Shown here piece after piece: positions 37,479 through 46,828 of a stretch of 64,000 nucleotides of DNA. The notes beneath the pieces are model-generated. The model had not been told where the DNA came from. It saw only the letters and a list, made by a program, of their open reading frames with translations, and ran no database searches. The stretch lies in NCBI RefSeq assembly GCF_009765835.1, contig NZ_LMUS01000006.1, positions 1,136,438 through 1,200,437 of the forward strand. The letters run 5' to 3'. The position numbers and the translations under genes are program-made. Within the stretch, counting starts at the first letter, position 1; every line of letters begins with the position of its first letter. The stretch comes from Granulicella sp. L56. Lineage in GTDB: Bacteria > Acidobacteriota > Terriglobia > Terriglobales > Acidobacteriaceae.

Positions 37479-40400
37479 ATGCTGATTGATAGAAGTTGGG
37501 GATGTTCTCACGATGAGGTTCACGGAAACGGACGTAAATCTGGTGTTCGAGTTGCCGGATGGATTTATCTGGCCCTAGCGCTGTTGTTAATGTTTCCAGG
37601 ATTGAGCGCCTTCGCTCAATATGAGAACGGAAGTCTCGTCGGAACCATCCATGATGCAAGCGGAGCAGAAGTCGCAGGTGCGGTGGTTACGATCACCAAT
37701 ACTGCCACGGCAGCCACCTCGACAGTAACGACAAATGGCTCCGGCGATTATGATGCCCCTTCACTTCGCGTTGGTATCTACACGATCTCTGCAAAAGCTT
37801 CTGGCTTTGCCGATGCGATCGCGAAGAATATTACTGTTTCGGTTGGTGTGCGCGGGCGTATCGACCTGACACTGCAGGTTGGCAGCGCCCAGACTACGGT
37901 TGAGGTAAGCGACGTCGCGCTGCAGATTGAAACGGATTCAAGCCAGCGCGGCCAGACCATCACGCAATATCAGAGCGCCGCTCTTCCCCTGGTAAGCAGA
38001 AACTACTCCGACTTGCTGGGTTTGATCACTGGCTCCCGTCAGGCACCCACCGCCGCTACCACCAGCTCAGTCAACAGCCTGGTGCGCGCCGGAGCCTACA
38101 ACATCAACGGCCAGCGCAGTATGTTCAACAACTTCCTGCTCGACGGCATGGATAACAACGCCTACGGCGAAAGCAACCAGGGCTTCGACAACCAGATCAT
38201 CGCCGTTCCGCCCGACTCCATCGCCCAGTTCCAGGTCGTCACCAATAATGAGAGCGCGGAGTTCGGCCGTTCCTCCGGAGCCACCATCAATGCTGCGTCC
38301 GCAAGCGGAACCAACCGTTTTCATGCGACCCTCTATGAGTTCATCCGCAACACGGACCTTAATGCTGCGGGCTACTTCAAGCCGAGGACGGTCGGCAACA
38401 CCGGCAACGTCATTCCCTTCCAGAAGCCGACCTTCAATCGCAACCAGTTCGGTATGAACGTCGGCGGCCCCATCCGCAAGGACAAGCTGTTCTTCTTCCT
38501 CGACTACGAAGGCTTCCGCCAGACGCTCAAGCCGCTGAGCGTATTTACCCTGCCGACACAGAATGAACTTAACGGCGTTCTTGTCGTTCCTGTAAAAAAT
38601 CCGGTCACCGGTGCTATCTACCAGGCCAATACCGCGATTCCTTCCACGGCCATCAACCCTATCTCTCAGCAGATCATCGGCTATTTCAAGGGCATCCCCG
38701 GCCTGCCTACTACCGGTCTTCCGACAACAGGCCTGGCGACGAACGACTACTCGAAGCAGGTGCCCTTCACCGACAACTCCGACAAGGGCGACCTCCGCCT
38801 CGACTATCAGCAGAGCGCGAGCAGCTCCTGGTTCCTCCGCATCAGCGACCGCAAGGAAACCGGCGTCAACTATCCAGCGCTGCCATTGCCCCTCGACGGC
38901 CAGACCAACGGCACCATCCGCGTCCTCGACCAGCAGGTAGCGCTGGGCAACACGCATCTCTTCGGCTCTAACAAGATTCTCGATGTCCGCGTCGGACTCT
39001 CCAAGACCAAAGCGGGCAAGTTCAGCCTCTCCATCGGCAACAACGCCATCACCATTCCGGGCCTGCCCACCAACCCTGTTGTAGCGGGCGGTCTGCCCTC
39101 CACCAGCATCACTGGCTTTACTGCCTTTGGCCGTCAGAGCACCAACCCGCAGTGGCAGAATCCAGCCCTGCTGGATCCGAAGATCAACTTCACCTGGGTC
39201 AAGGGCAATCACTCGCTGAAATTCGGCTATGAGTATGAGCATGTCTGGATGGCCGTCAACGACAACAACCCGCTCTACGGCTCCTTCAGCTACGGCGGCG
39301 GCTATAGCCTCTGCACCGGCTGCGCGGGAGCGGCAAGTTCAGCCGTCACCGACAACTACTGGGCTGACTTTCTCTTCGGCAACACCAACAACTACTCGCT
39401 GGCGAACTACTTCGTCGCGCATCTCCGACAGACGCTCGACAGCGCCTATGCGCAGGATGACTGGAAGGTCAATCCCAAGCTGACGCTCAACCTCGGCCTT
39501 CGCTGGGAGTACGGCTCGCCTTACTCCGAGCAGAAGAAGTTCATCTCCAACTTCGATCCCACCACGCAGACCGTCCTCACCATTACCCCCGGAGCGGTGC
39601 AGGGCAACGGCATCACTCCCTACACCGGCGGCGGTGGCGTCTACGGCAACACGCTCGTCAATCCTGACCTCAACGACTTCGCCCCGCGCCTCGGCTTTGC
39701 CTACGCGGCGACATCGAAGATCGCAGTACGCGGCGGCTATGGCGTCAGCTACGTGCACTACACCCGCGCCGGTTCGGGCGACATTCTCGCCATCAACGCG
39801 CCGCAGGCCCAGTTCGCCTCGGTCACCCAGCCCACACCCAATACCACCAACCACTGCAGCCCGCTACCGAACCAGAACTGCTACGCGACGGTCGATCAGG
39901 GATTTCCCTCTAGCCTTGTGACCACCTTCAATCCAGCCACAGACAACATCACCTGGGTGCCGAAGAACACGCGCGACAGCTACGTGCAGAGCTATTTCCT
40001 CAGCGTGCAGCAGCAGGTCGCCAAGAACACGCTGCTCGACATCGCTTATGTCGGCAACCGCGGCCTCAAGCTGCAGGGCTTCCTCAACGGCAACCAACTG
40101 AATCCGTCTGTTATTACAAACGGCCACTTCACTCGCCCCTTCGGCAACTGGCCCAGCGATATCACCGAGGCGACGAACTCGTTTGTCTCCCGCTACGACG
40201 CTCTACAGGTTCGTTTCGAACAGCGCTTCGTGGCCGGGTTGACACTGCTCAACTCTTTTAGCTGGTCCAACTCGCTCGATAACGCCAGCGCCTCGCTCGA
40301 AGGCAACTCGCCTTCGCCGCAGGACGCCAACAACATCAAGGCCGACTACGGACAGTCCGATTACAACCTGCCTGTGGCTAACGTCACCAGCCTCGTCTAC

Positions 40401-40994
40401 GAGGTGCCCGTTGGCCATGGCCGCCGCTTCCTCAGCCGCAGCAACGGCGCGGTCGATGCACTGATCGGCGGCTGGCAGATCAGCGGCATCAACACCATGC
40501 AGGCGGGTACGCCCTTCAACATCGGCTACTCGCCCAACTCCGCCAACGCCGTCTCTCCGCAGATCTCGGCAACCTATCGCGGAGCCAACGAGTACCGTCC
40601 TAATGTCGTCGCCGGGCAGCCGCTCATCAAGAAGACCAGGCTCTCGAGTGGCTACATCCAGTACCTCAACCTCGCTGCCTTCACCCTGCCCGCCACCCGT
40701 AGCGCGGACGGAACCACGCTGCTGAGCCCCTTCGGCAACGCCTCGCGCAACCCCGGCCGCACCCCGGCCTTCTACCAGACCGACCTCGCCCTCAACAAAA
40801 AGTTCAGCACTCCCATCGAGAGCCTCAAGGTCGAGTTCCGCGCAGAGAGCTATAACCTCTTCAACCACACCAACCTTTACCTGCCAGGCAGTGGCCTCGG
40901 CGGAACCCTCGGAGCCACACCCACCAGCGGAGGCCAGATCACCAGCACCTTCGAGCCACGCATCCTGCAGTTCGGCCTGAAGATCCTCTACTAA
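37479..40994 (+). CDS. TonB-dependent receptor, Oar-like, with carboxypeptidase-regulatory domain
   Basis: A 1171-residue outer-membrane protein. After a signal segment (WIYLALALLLMFPGLSAFAQ) comes a carboxypeptidase-regulatory-like beta-sandwich (GSLVGTIHDASGAEVAGAVV ... GSGDYDAPSLRVGIYTI). A plug-like region (AYNINGQRSMFNNFLLDGMD) and a long beta-barrel follow, ending in aromatic FGLKILY. This architecture is expanded in Acidobacteriota and is thought to import large oligosaccharides or peptides using TonB energy. No SusD partner is adjacent. ATG 37479 with GGAG 6 bases upstream is the start; a promoter lies just upstream. A strong terminator follows, so it is monocistronic. The ligand is unknown. 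Confidence 0.93.
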   Translation: MLIDRSWGCSHDEVHGNGRKSGVRVAGWIYLALALLLMFPGLSAFAQYENGSLVGTIHDASGAEVAGAVVTITNTATAATSTVTTNGSGDYDAPSLRVGIYTISAKASGFADAIAKNITVSVGVRGRIDLTLQVGSAQTTVEVSDVALQIETDSSQRGQTITQYQSAALPLVSRNYSDLLGLITGSRQAPTAATTSSVNSLVRAGAYNINGQRSMFNNFLLDGMDNNAYGESNQGFDNQIIAVPPDSIAQFQVVTNNESAEFGRSSGATINAASASGTNRFHATLYEFIRNTDLNAAGYFKPRTVGNTGNVIPFQKPTFNRNQFGMNVGGPIRKDKLFFFLDYEGFRQTLKPLSVFTLPTQNELNGVLVVPVKNPVTGAIYQANTAIPSTAINPISQQIIGYFKGIPGLPTTGLPTTGLATNDYSKQVPFTDNSDKGDLRLDYQQSASSSWFLRISDRKETGVNYPALPLPLDGQTNGTIRVLDQQVALGNTHLFGSNKILDVRVGLSKTKAGKFSLSIGNNAITIPGLPTNPVVAGGLPSTSITGFTAFGRQSTNPQWQNPALLDPKINFTWVKGNHSLKFGYEYEHVWMAVNDNNPLYGSFSYGGGYSLCTGCAGAASSAVTDNYWADFLFGNTNNYSLANYFVAHLRQTLDSAYAQDDWKVNPKLTLNLGLRWEYGSPYSEQKKFISNFDPTTQTVLTITPGAVQGNGITPYTGGGGVYGNTLVNPDLNDFAPRLGFAYAATSKIAVRGGYGVSYVHYTRAGSGDILAINAPQAQFASVTQPTPNTTNHCSPLPNQNCYATVDQGFPSSLVTTFNPATDNITWVPKNTRDSYVQSYFLSVQQQVAKNTLLDIAYVGNRGLKLQGFLNGNQLNPSVITNGHFTRPFGNWPSDITEATNSFVSRYDALQVRFEQRFVAGLTLLNSFSWSNSLDNASASLEGNSPSPQDANNIKADYGQSDYNLPVANVTSLVYEVPVGHGRRFLSRSNGAVDALIGGWQISGINTMQAGTPFNIGYSPNSANAVSPQISATYRGANEYRPNVVAGQPLIKKTRLSSGYIQYLNLAAFTLPATRSADGTTLLSPFGNASRNPGRTPAFYQTDLALNKKFSTPIESLKVEFRAESYNLFNHTNLYLPGSGLGGTLGATPTSGGQITSTFEPRILQFGLKILY

Positions 40995-41007
40995 TCTGTT
41001 CCGAAGC

Positions 41008-41041
41008 AAAAGTGCCAGCCACGAAAGCGGCTGGCACTTTT
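41008..41041 (+). terminator. Rho-independent terminator after the TonB-dependent receptor gene
   Basis: AAAAGTGCCAGCC at 41008-41020 pairs perfectly over 13 bp with GGCTGGCACTTTT at 41029-41041, with an 8-base loop and a terminal T-run. It lies 14 bp after the receptor stop codon. Confidence 0.92.
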
Positions 41042-41299
41042 CTATGTCGCAAAGAAGAAGAATGTCTGTGTCTTCCGAAAGTCGCGAACGACAAAGAAAT
41101 CGCGCAACTGAGCCAGGACACCTCTATTGACGATGTGGCGCAAACATCAAAGATAAATTACCGTCCGAGTAGCCTCCCCTATGACTGCACCCCGCCCGTG
41201 CCAAGTAAGCATCTAATAATATTTACCGACATCTGCGTCGTAAGAACTCTCGAACGGCTAAGGCTAACCTGGGTCCTCCAAAGTGATAGGCTTTTGCCT
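41042..41299. other. Intergenic region before small genes
   Basis: About 260 bp without a convincing gene. A possible -35 TTGACG lies at 41125-41130 with an AT-rich stretch (AAAGATAAATTA) 17-19 bases later, a weak promoter candidate for the small genes. Nothing else stands out. Confidence 0.3.
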
Positions 41300-41479
41300 A
41301 TGAGCGGCCCTACCCTGCAACAACGACTCGACATCCTGCTCGACCATCTCGCTGAAGCCGAACGAGAGTACGCTGCCGGAGTCCCCTACCCAGATCACGC
41401 CGGAGGCAACTGGCCTGACAAGATCGCTGGGATCAAGAAACGCATCGCCACCGTCCGCGAAATTATCGCCAACGAATAA
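41300..41479 (+). CDS. Small protein of unknown function
   Basis: A 59-residue protein from ATG 41300. The sequence is coherent: LQQRLDILLDHLAEAEREYA forms an amphipathic helix, a short GVPYPDHAGGNWPDK turn follows, and the C-terminus IKKRIATVREIIANE is a second helix. It ends in a TAATG overlap with the downstream longest frame. I do not recognise a family. Support comes from the helical pattern and codon use only. Confidence 0.5.
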   Translation: MSGPTLQQRLDILLDHLAEAEREYAAGVPYPDHAGGNWPDKIAGIKKRIATVREIIANE

Positions 41480-41592
41480 TGTTCTTGGCGCCGATCAATT
41501 CCAAGCGGCCTTTTGCTCCCTATCGCCATCAAACCAGCAATATTCGATTCGCTGGCCAACAGCCATGCGATCGAATGAGGAGCCCAACCCGG

Positions 41593-42084
41593 ATGGCCAA
41601 AGACTGGATCGAAGACCTCGCACAGGACATTAAACAGAAGAACCACGAAGCCGCAGAAGACTACGGCAGACAGCAGCACAACGCAGGCATCATTGCCAAT
41701 CTGGGCATGCCCTTCTTCACTACCCTCGCCTCGTGCCTTGAAGAGGACGTTGCAGAAATCAGGCGCCGGCTACAAGGCGACCTCACCTCCGCCGACACCA
41801 CCATCCAGATCGTCAACATCAACGACATAAAACTCACCCGTGACCGTTTCCCTTGGTTCGACGCCCACGTCATCCATCAGGATGCTGACATCGTCCTCGA
41901 CTACGCCAAAGACCGCGGCACCTCGGGCGACCTCAACCTCGACCGCAAGACCGTCCACTTTACCTTCAACGTTGCGGCAGATGACGCTTTCTCTATTCAG
42001 CAGTCCTTCAGCGACACACCCCGCAGCTTCCAAACCCCCGAAGAGCTGGCGAGACACATCATCGAGCTGCTCTTCCAGCCTTAG
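41593..42084 (+). CDS. Hypothetical protein, possibly cytoplasmic
   Basis: A 163-residue protein. I chose ATG 41593 (MAKDWIEDLAQDIKQKNHEA) with GAGGAG 10 bases upstream; the longer frame from 41479 adds a basic unconserved-looking leader. The N-terminal half is helical with a hydrophobic patch (NLGMPFFTTLASCLEEDVAE). The C-terminal half is beta-rich, with HFTFNVAADDAFSI and a final helix PEELARHIIELLFQP. No signal peptide or known motif was seen. It follows the small 59-residue gene and could be its partner. Confidence 0.6.
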   Translation: MAKDWIEDLAQDIKQKNHEAAEDYGRQQHNAGIIANLGMPFFTTLASCLEEDVAEIRRRLQGDLTSADTTIQIVNINDIKLTRDRFPWFDAHVIHQDADIVLDYAKDRGTSGDLNLDRKTVHFTFNVAADDAFSIQQSFSDTPRSFQTPEELARHIIELLFQP

Positions 42085-42118
42085 CCAACCACCAGAGCTT
42101 CAATACAAACAGCAGGAC

Positions 42119-43405
42119 TCAGAAAAACGTCTGCACCACATCGACGACGTCGTAATCGCTATTCAACATCGGCAGGCATCGCCACTTGTCGAAGGTCAGG
42201 CACGGATGCGAGATGTCGAATCCGATCATGTCGCCTACGCGAATATCATCTCCCTCGGCAATCTGGAGATAGGCATGTTGGTCCATCATCTTGGTAAGCT
42301 CCCAACCTGCTGGAACCGCCGCGGGCGCGGCAGTTCCCGGCCGATAGCGCAGAACCGGCGTGGGAAGCCCAGCATCGAATGCGGCATCGCGCTTTCCAAG
42401 CGCCACAATCGCGCGCTCTTTTTCTGGAACGGACTGGACATAGGCCCAAAGTTGCAGCGCCGGTTGCAGGCTCGAATGCATTTGTTTTGCAATAGGATTG
42501 CGCTTCAGAATCTCCTGCTGCGCCTCGCGATAGATGCCGACATCGTGGGTCAGATAGCATCCGGGCCGCAACACCACATCGACGGAATCTCCCAACTCTG
42601 CCTTTGAAAAGACATCGGCAACTACGTCGTACCAGGCAGAACCCGCGCCCGTAAGCAAAATGCGCTGGCCGCCAAATCGTTTTTCCAGCGCAAGTTTACG
42701 CGTGATATCGACAGCGCGATGCAGAAAGTCACGAATCGAAGCCTCATCTTTCAGCACCCCTTCATAGATCTCCACTCCGCAAAGCACCAGTTGTTCACGC
42801 CAAGCATCAAGAGCATTTAAAACCGATTGCAGTTGCTCTGCATCGCGAACACCAGTTCGGCCGCCTTCCACTCCCAGTTCAATCAGCACCTGCAACCGTT
42901 GTCCCTTTGCGCGATAGAACCTGCCGAGCTGTTCTACCTGTTCCGCCGAATCAACGAGGCAGTAAAAATCGAAGGCTTCGTCTTCGAGCAGCCTCGAGAT
43001 GATGGCCATATTCTGCTTGCCAACCAGTTGATTCGCCAGCAGGACACGGCGAACGCCGTGCTGATAGGCAACCGCTACCTGGTGCGCGGTTGCCAATGTG
43101 ATTCCCCATGCACCGCCTTTCAGTTGCAGATCGAACAGTTTCGGAGCCATCGTCGTCTTACCGTGCGGCGCCAGCTTGACTCCATAAGTCGTGATGAATT
43201 GCTGCATCCAGTGCAGGTTGTGCAACAGCTTTTCCTGGTACAGAACAGCCGTCGGCAGACTCAGGTCCTCGCGCAGCAGATTCCATCCCAACTTCGCACT
43301 ATCCTCCGGTGCAAGCGGATGCTCGAAGGCTCCGAGCCCTTTGTTCAGGGGCGTAATACGCGAATCAGATGTGGCAATTCCGGCCACAGCTTTTCTCTCT
43401 GTCAT
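42119..43405 (-). CDS. D-amino-acid deaminase/alanine-racemase-like PLP enzyme (DSD1 type)
   Basis: A 428-residue fold-type III PLP enzyme of the D-threonine aldolase / D-serine dehydratase-like family. The PLP Lys lies in KLAPHGKTTMAP. VLIELGVEGGRTGVR and LTGAGSAWYDVV are further family motifs, and the C-terminal DISHPCLTFDKW contains the His/Cys metal-site region. ATG 43405 was chosen, with GAGG 8 bases upstream. It is divergent by 89 bp from a D-aminoacylase gene. Together they suggest breakdown of N-acyl-D-amino acids to D-amino acids and then to keto acid plus ammonia. Confidence 0.83.
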   Translation of the reverse strand: MTERKAVAGIATSDSRITPLNKGLGAFEHPLAPEDSAKLGWNLLREDLSLPTAVLYQEKLLHNLHWMQQFITTYGVKLAPHGKTTMAPKLFDLQLKGGAWGITLATAHQVAVAYQHGVRRVLLANQLVGKQNMAIISRLLEDEAFDFYCLVDSAEQVEQLGRFYRAKGQRLQVLIELGVEGGRTGVRDAEQLQSVLNALDAWREQLVLCGVEIYEGVLKDEASIRDFLHRAVDITRKLALEKRFGGQRILLTGAGSAWYDVVADVFSKAELGDSVDVVLRPGCYLTHDVGIYREAQQEILKRNPIAKQMHSSLQPALQLWAYVQSVPEKERAIVALGKRDAAFDAGLPTPVLRYRPGTAAPAAVPAGWELTKMMDQHAYLQIAEGDDIRVGDMIGFDISHPCLTFDKWRCLPMLNSDYDVVDVVQTFF

Positions 43406-43494
43406 CGAACCGACCTCATAGAAATCACAGTATAGAGATAGCGACAATCGAGGTATTCTGACGCGCCACCGAATGTTTCCTGTAGAAAGATAGT

Positions 43495-44943
43495 ATGCCT
43501 CTCTGCGACACGCTTATTCGCAACGCGCATATTATGGACGGGAGCGGTGGCGAACCCTGGGCCGGCGATGTCGCCATCGACGACGGCCATATCTGCGCCG
43601 TCGGGCAAATCCCGGAGTACAGCGCGCGGCAGGTCATAGACGGCAGCGGTCACATTCTAGCTCCCGGCTTTATCGATGTTCATACCCACGATGATACAAA
43701 TGTGATCCGCACTCCGGAGATGTTGCCAAAGCTGTCGCAGGGAGTCACGACCGTGATCGTCGGCAACTGCGGCATCAGCGCTGCGCCCGTGCAACTTGCT
43801 GGTGCGCCCCCTGACCCGATGAACCTGTTAGGGACTGCGGATGTCTTCCGATATCCAACATTCAGTTCCTATGTAGCAGCAATCGAAGAGGCGCAGCCTG
43901 CGGTCAATGTAGCGGCACTCGTAGGCCACACATCTCTGCGCAACAATCACATGGATCGCCTTGACCGCGCCGCAACCGCGGCGGAGATCGAGCGGATGCG
44001 TGCGCAACTAAGCGAAGCTCTGGACGGCGGAGCACTGGGCCTGAGTTCCGGCCTCGCCTACTTGTCCGCCAATGCAGCTCCCACCGAAGAAGTTCTGGCA
44101 TTGGCAGAACTGCTTGCGGCAGCCGGTGCGATTTACACCACGCATATGCGCACCGAAACCGAAGGAATCCTCGATGCGATGAGCGAGGCTTTCCATATCG
44201 GACATCAAAGCTCCGTGCCGGTCGTCATCTCTCATCTGAAGTGCGCAGGCATCGCCAACTGGGGCCGTAGCGGAGAAGTATTGCAAGCATTAGATAACGC
44301 CCGCGCCTCTCAGCCCGTTGGCTGCGACTGTTATCCCTATGCGGCTGGCTCAAGCACGCTTGATCTGCGTCAGGTTGATGTGCGTGTGGAGATCATGATC
44401 ACATGGTGCGAACCGCATCCGGAGATGGCAGGACGAACGCTCGCGCAGATCGCCGCAAGCTGGAACGTCGAACAGATGGAAGCAGCGCGGCGCCTTCAAC
44501 CTGCGGGCGCCATCTACCACAGCATCTCGGAAGAGGACATGCGGCGCATCCTCAGCCATCCTGCAACCATGATCGGCTCCGACGGCCTGCCGAACGATCC
44601 CCTGCCCCATCCCCGGCTATGGGGAACCTTTCCTCGCGTGCTGGGCCGTTACAGCCGCGAGCTGAAGCTGTTCCCCATGACGATGGCTATCCATAAAATG
44701 ACAGGCATGCCGGCCGCACGATTTGGGCTGGCCGATCGCGGACTGATCAAGGAGGGCTATTGCGCTGATCTTGTACTCTTCAACCCGGAGACCGTGCAAG
44801 ACACCGCCACATTTATAAAGCCGATCAGCCCGGCAGAAGGAATCGCTGCCGTCTGGGTCAATGGTGTGTTGTCCTATCAAGAGGGTAGGTCGACCGGCCA
44901 GCGAGGCGGCAAATTTCTGCCGCGCCAGTCACCACAGATTTAA
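43495..44943 (+). CDS. N-acyl-D-amino-acid deacylase (D-aminoacylase family)
   Basis: A 482-residue amidohydrolase. DVHTHDD is the first metal motif. The Cys ligand typical of D-aminoacylases lies in VGNCGISAAP. TTHMRTE and VISHLKCAG give further metal His. IGSDGLPNDPLPHPRLWGTF contains the catalytic Asp and the PxPHPRxxGTFPRV signature. It removes the acyl group from N-acyl-D-amino acids. It leads an operon with RidA and a GntP-type permease. There is no signal peptide, so it is cytoplasmic. Confidence 0.92.
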   Translation: MPLCDTLIRNAHIMDGSGGEPWAGDVAIDDGHICAVGQIPEYSARQVIDGSGHILAPGFIDVHTHDDTNVIRTPEMLPKLSQGVTTVIVGNCGISAAPVQLAGAPPDPMNLLGTADVFRYPTFSSYVAAIEEAQPAVNVAALVGHTSLRNNHMDRLDRAATAAEIERMRAQLSEALDGGALGLSSGLAYLSANAAPTEEVLALAELLAAAGAIYTTHMRTETEGILDAMSEAFHIGHQSSVPVVISHLKCAGIANWGRSGEVLQALDNARASQPVGCDCYPYAAGSSTLDLRQVDVRVEIMITWCEPHPEMAGRTLAQIAASWNVEQMEAARRLQPAGAIYHSISEEDMRRILSHPATMIGSDGLPNDPLPHPRLWGTFPRVLGRYSRELKLFPMTMAIHKMTGMPAARFGLADRGLIKEGYCADLVLFNPETVQDTATFIKPISPAEGIAAVWVNGVLSYQEGRSTGQRGGKFLPRQSPQI

Positions 44944-44974
44944 GTATCAACTTACAGGAACAAAGGAGCAGACG

Positions 44975-45367
44975 ATGAGCATTAAGCGATATGGCGTAGA
45001 AGGCGGCAAAGGAACCGGTGGCCAGCATCTGCCATTTTCCCGTGCAGTCGAGGCGAATGGTTGGTTATACGTCTCCGGCCAGGTTCCCATGGTCAACGGC
45101 GAAGTAGTCGTTGGAAATATTATCGTCCAGTCTCATCAGGCCATTCGCAATGTCTTGTCGATTTTGCAGGAGGCAGGCTACGGCCCGGAGCACATCGTAC
45201 GCTGCGGCGTATGGCTGGACGACCCTCGTGATTTTCATTCTTTCAACGGAGTCTTCAGGGAATATTTTGGAGAGAATCCGCCAGCCCGCGCCTGCGTCGT
45301 TTCGAGCATGGTCGTCGATTGCAAGGTGGAGATTGAGTGCGTTGCTTATAAGGAACCCACAGCCTGA
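44975..45367 (+). CDS. RidA-family enamine/imine deaminase
   Basis: A 130-residue YjgF/YER057c/UK114 protein. The start has AAAGGAG 7 bases upstream. FSRAVEANGWLYVSGQVPM, QSHQAIRNVLSILQEAGYG, NPPARACVV and VDCKVEIECVAY match the family; the substrate-binding Arg is in ARACVV. RidA hydrolyses reactive enamine/imine intermediates such as 2-aminoacrylate formed by PLP dehydratases. This fits the neighbouring D-amino-acid deaminase-like gene. Confidence 0.92.
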   Translation: MSIKRYGVEGGKGTGGQHLPFSRAVEANGWLYVSGQVPMVNGEVVVGNIIVQSHQAIRNVLSILQEAGYGPEHIVRCGVWLDDPRDFHSFNGVFREYFGENPPARACVVSSMVVDCKVEIECVAYKEPTA

Positions 45368-45432
45368 CTCATCCGCCCTTAAACCACTTGTAGTTCTACT
45401 TTGATCAAAGGAAATTCGATGGCTCCAAGTCT

Positions 45433-46782
45433 ATGATCGACCACCATGCAATGTTTCTGCTTATCTCGGCATCGGTTGCGGTCATTACGCTCATCCTGCT
45501 GATTGCTGTCTGCAAGCTGAACCCGTTTATCGTCCTCTTCCTTACCTCGCTTGGCCTGGCGATGGTCACAGGCATGCCGATGCATGCCATTGTGCAGTCC
45601 TTTGAAGCTGGGCTCAGCGGCACGATGGGGCACATCGCGATTGTGGTGGCGCTCGGCACCATGCTCGGCAAGATGATGGCGGAGTCCGGCGGTGCCGACC
45701 GCATCGCCTATACGCTGATTCGCCTCTTCGGAGAAAAACGCATCCACTGGGCCATGATGGTGATCGGCTTTGTGGTCGGCCTCCCGGTTTTCTTTGAAGT
45801 CGGCTTCGTTCTCCTCATCCCCATTGTGTTTACCGTGGCCCGGCGCACTCGCACCTCGCTCATTCTCGTCGGCCTCCCTCTCGTCGCCGGACTCTCCGTA
45901 GTCCACGGACTGGTACCGCCGCATCCCGCAGCGCTCGTCGCCGTGTCGATCTACAACGCCGACATGGGACGCACGATCTTCTATGCCCTGCTGGTCGCTA
46001 TCCCCACCGTCGTGATCGCAGGGCCACTCTATGCGAAGTTCATCGCTCCCCGCGTCCACCTCGATCTGGACAACCCGATGGCTGCGGAGTTCGTCGATCA
46101 TGGCGAAGAGCGCAGTCTCCCCAGCTTCGGCCTCACGCTGGCGACTATATTACTGCCAGTTGCCTTGATGTTGCTGGGCAGTTGGGCCGACACGCTATCG
46201 CATCCTAAAAGCGCACTCAACAGCGGATTGCATCTTCTGGGCAATGCCGACATCTCGCTTCTCGTCGGCGTTCTCGTAAGCTTCGTCACGCTCGGCAAGA
46301 TGCGCGGTTTCAACCGCGATGCAATCCTTAAATTCTCCAATGAATGCCTCGCGCCCACGGCCACGATTACCTTGCTGGTCGGTGCCGGAGGAGGCTTCGG
46401 ACGCATCCTGCAGGATAGCGGCGTCTCTCAGGCAATCGTCGAAGTTGCCCTCCACGCTCACGTGCCGATTCTTATCCTCGCCTGGACCGTAGCCGCCTTG
46501 ATACGCCTCTCCACCGGTTCTGCCACCGTAGCCATGACCACAGCGGCAGGCATCGTAGCCCCGATTGCGATGCACACTCCGGGTGCACGGCCTGAGCTAT
46601 TGGCAATCGCAACCGGCGCAGGCTCGCTCTTTTTCTCTCACGTCAACGATGGCGGCTTCTGGCTGGTCAAGGAGTACTTCAACATGAGCGTCGCCGACAC
46701 GATCAAAACCTGGTCCGTCTGCGAAACCATCATCTCCATCGTTGCGCTATTGCTGACTCTGGCGCTATCGGTAACAACCTGA
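45433..46782 (+). CDS. GntP-family permease (possible DsdX-like D-amino-acid transporter)
   Basis: A 449-residue protein with about 12 hydrophobic segments. Motifs of the gluconate:H+ symporter family include NPFIVLFLTSLGLAMVTGMP, GTMLGKMMAESGGADRIA and GSLFFSHVNDGGFWLVKEYF. Family members carry gluconate, and E. coli DsdX carries D-serine. The surrounding D-amino-acid genes make a D-amino-acid or N-acyl-D-amino-acid substrate more likely here, but this is inference. It is the last gene of this catabolic group before a lactonase gene. Confidence 0.88.
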   Translation: MIDHHAMFLLISASVAVITLILLIAVCKLNPFIVLFLTSLGLAMVTGMPMHAIVQSFEAGLSGTMGHIAIVVALGTMLGKMMAESGGADRIAYTLIRLFGEKRIHWAMMVIGFVVGLPVFFEVGFVLLIPIVFTVARRTRTSLILVGLPLVAGLSVVHGLVPPHPAALVAVSIYNADMGRTIFYALLVAIPTVVIAGPLYAKFIAPRVHLDLDNPMAAEFVDHGEERSLPSFGLTLATILLPVALMLLGSWADTLSHPKSALNSGLHLLGNADISLLVGVLVSFVTLGKMRGFNRDAILKFSNECLAPTATITLLVGAGGGFGRILQDSGVSQAIVEVALHAHVPILILAWTVAALIRLSTGSATVAMTTAAGIVAPIAMHTPGARPELLAIATGAGSLFFSHVNDGGFWLVKEYFNMSVADTIKTWSVCETIISIVALLLTLALSVTT

Positions 46783-46828
46783 TCTGCGCGCAAAATAAAT
46801 TTGATCCATGAACAGAGGAGGAAAATAA

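Noticed and set aside
38067..39242. Long open frame (391 codons) on the minus strand opposite the TonB-dependent receptor gene
   Set aside because: The sequence is low-complexity Val/Ala/Glu/Arg-rich, mirrors GC-rich codons of the receptor, and has no domain or ribosome-binding site.
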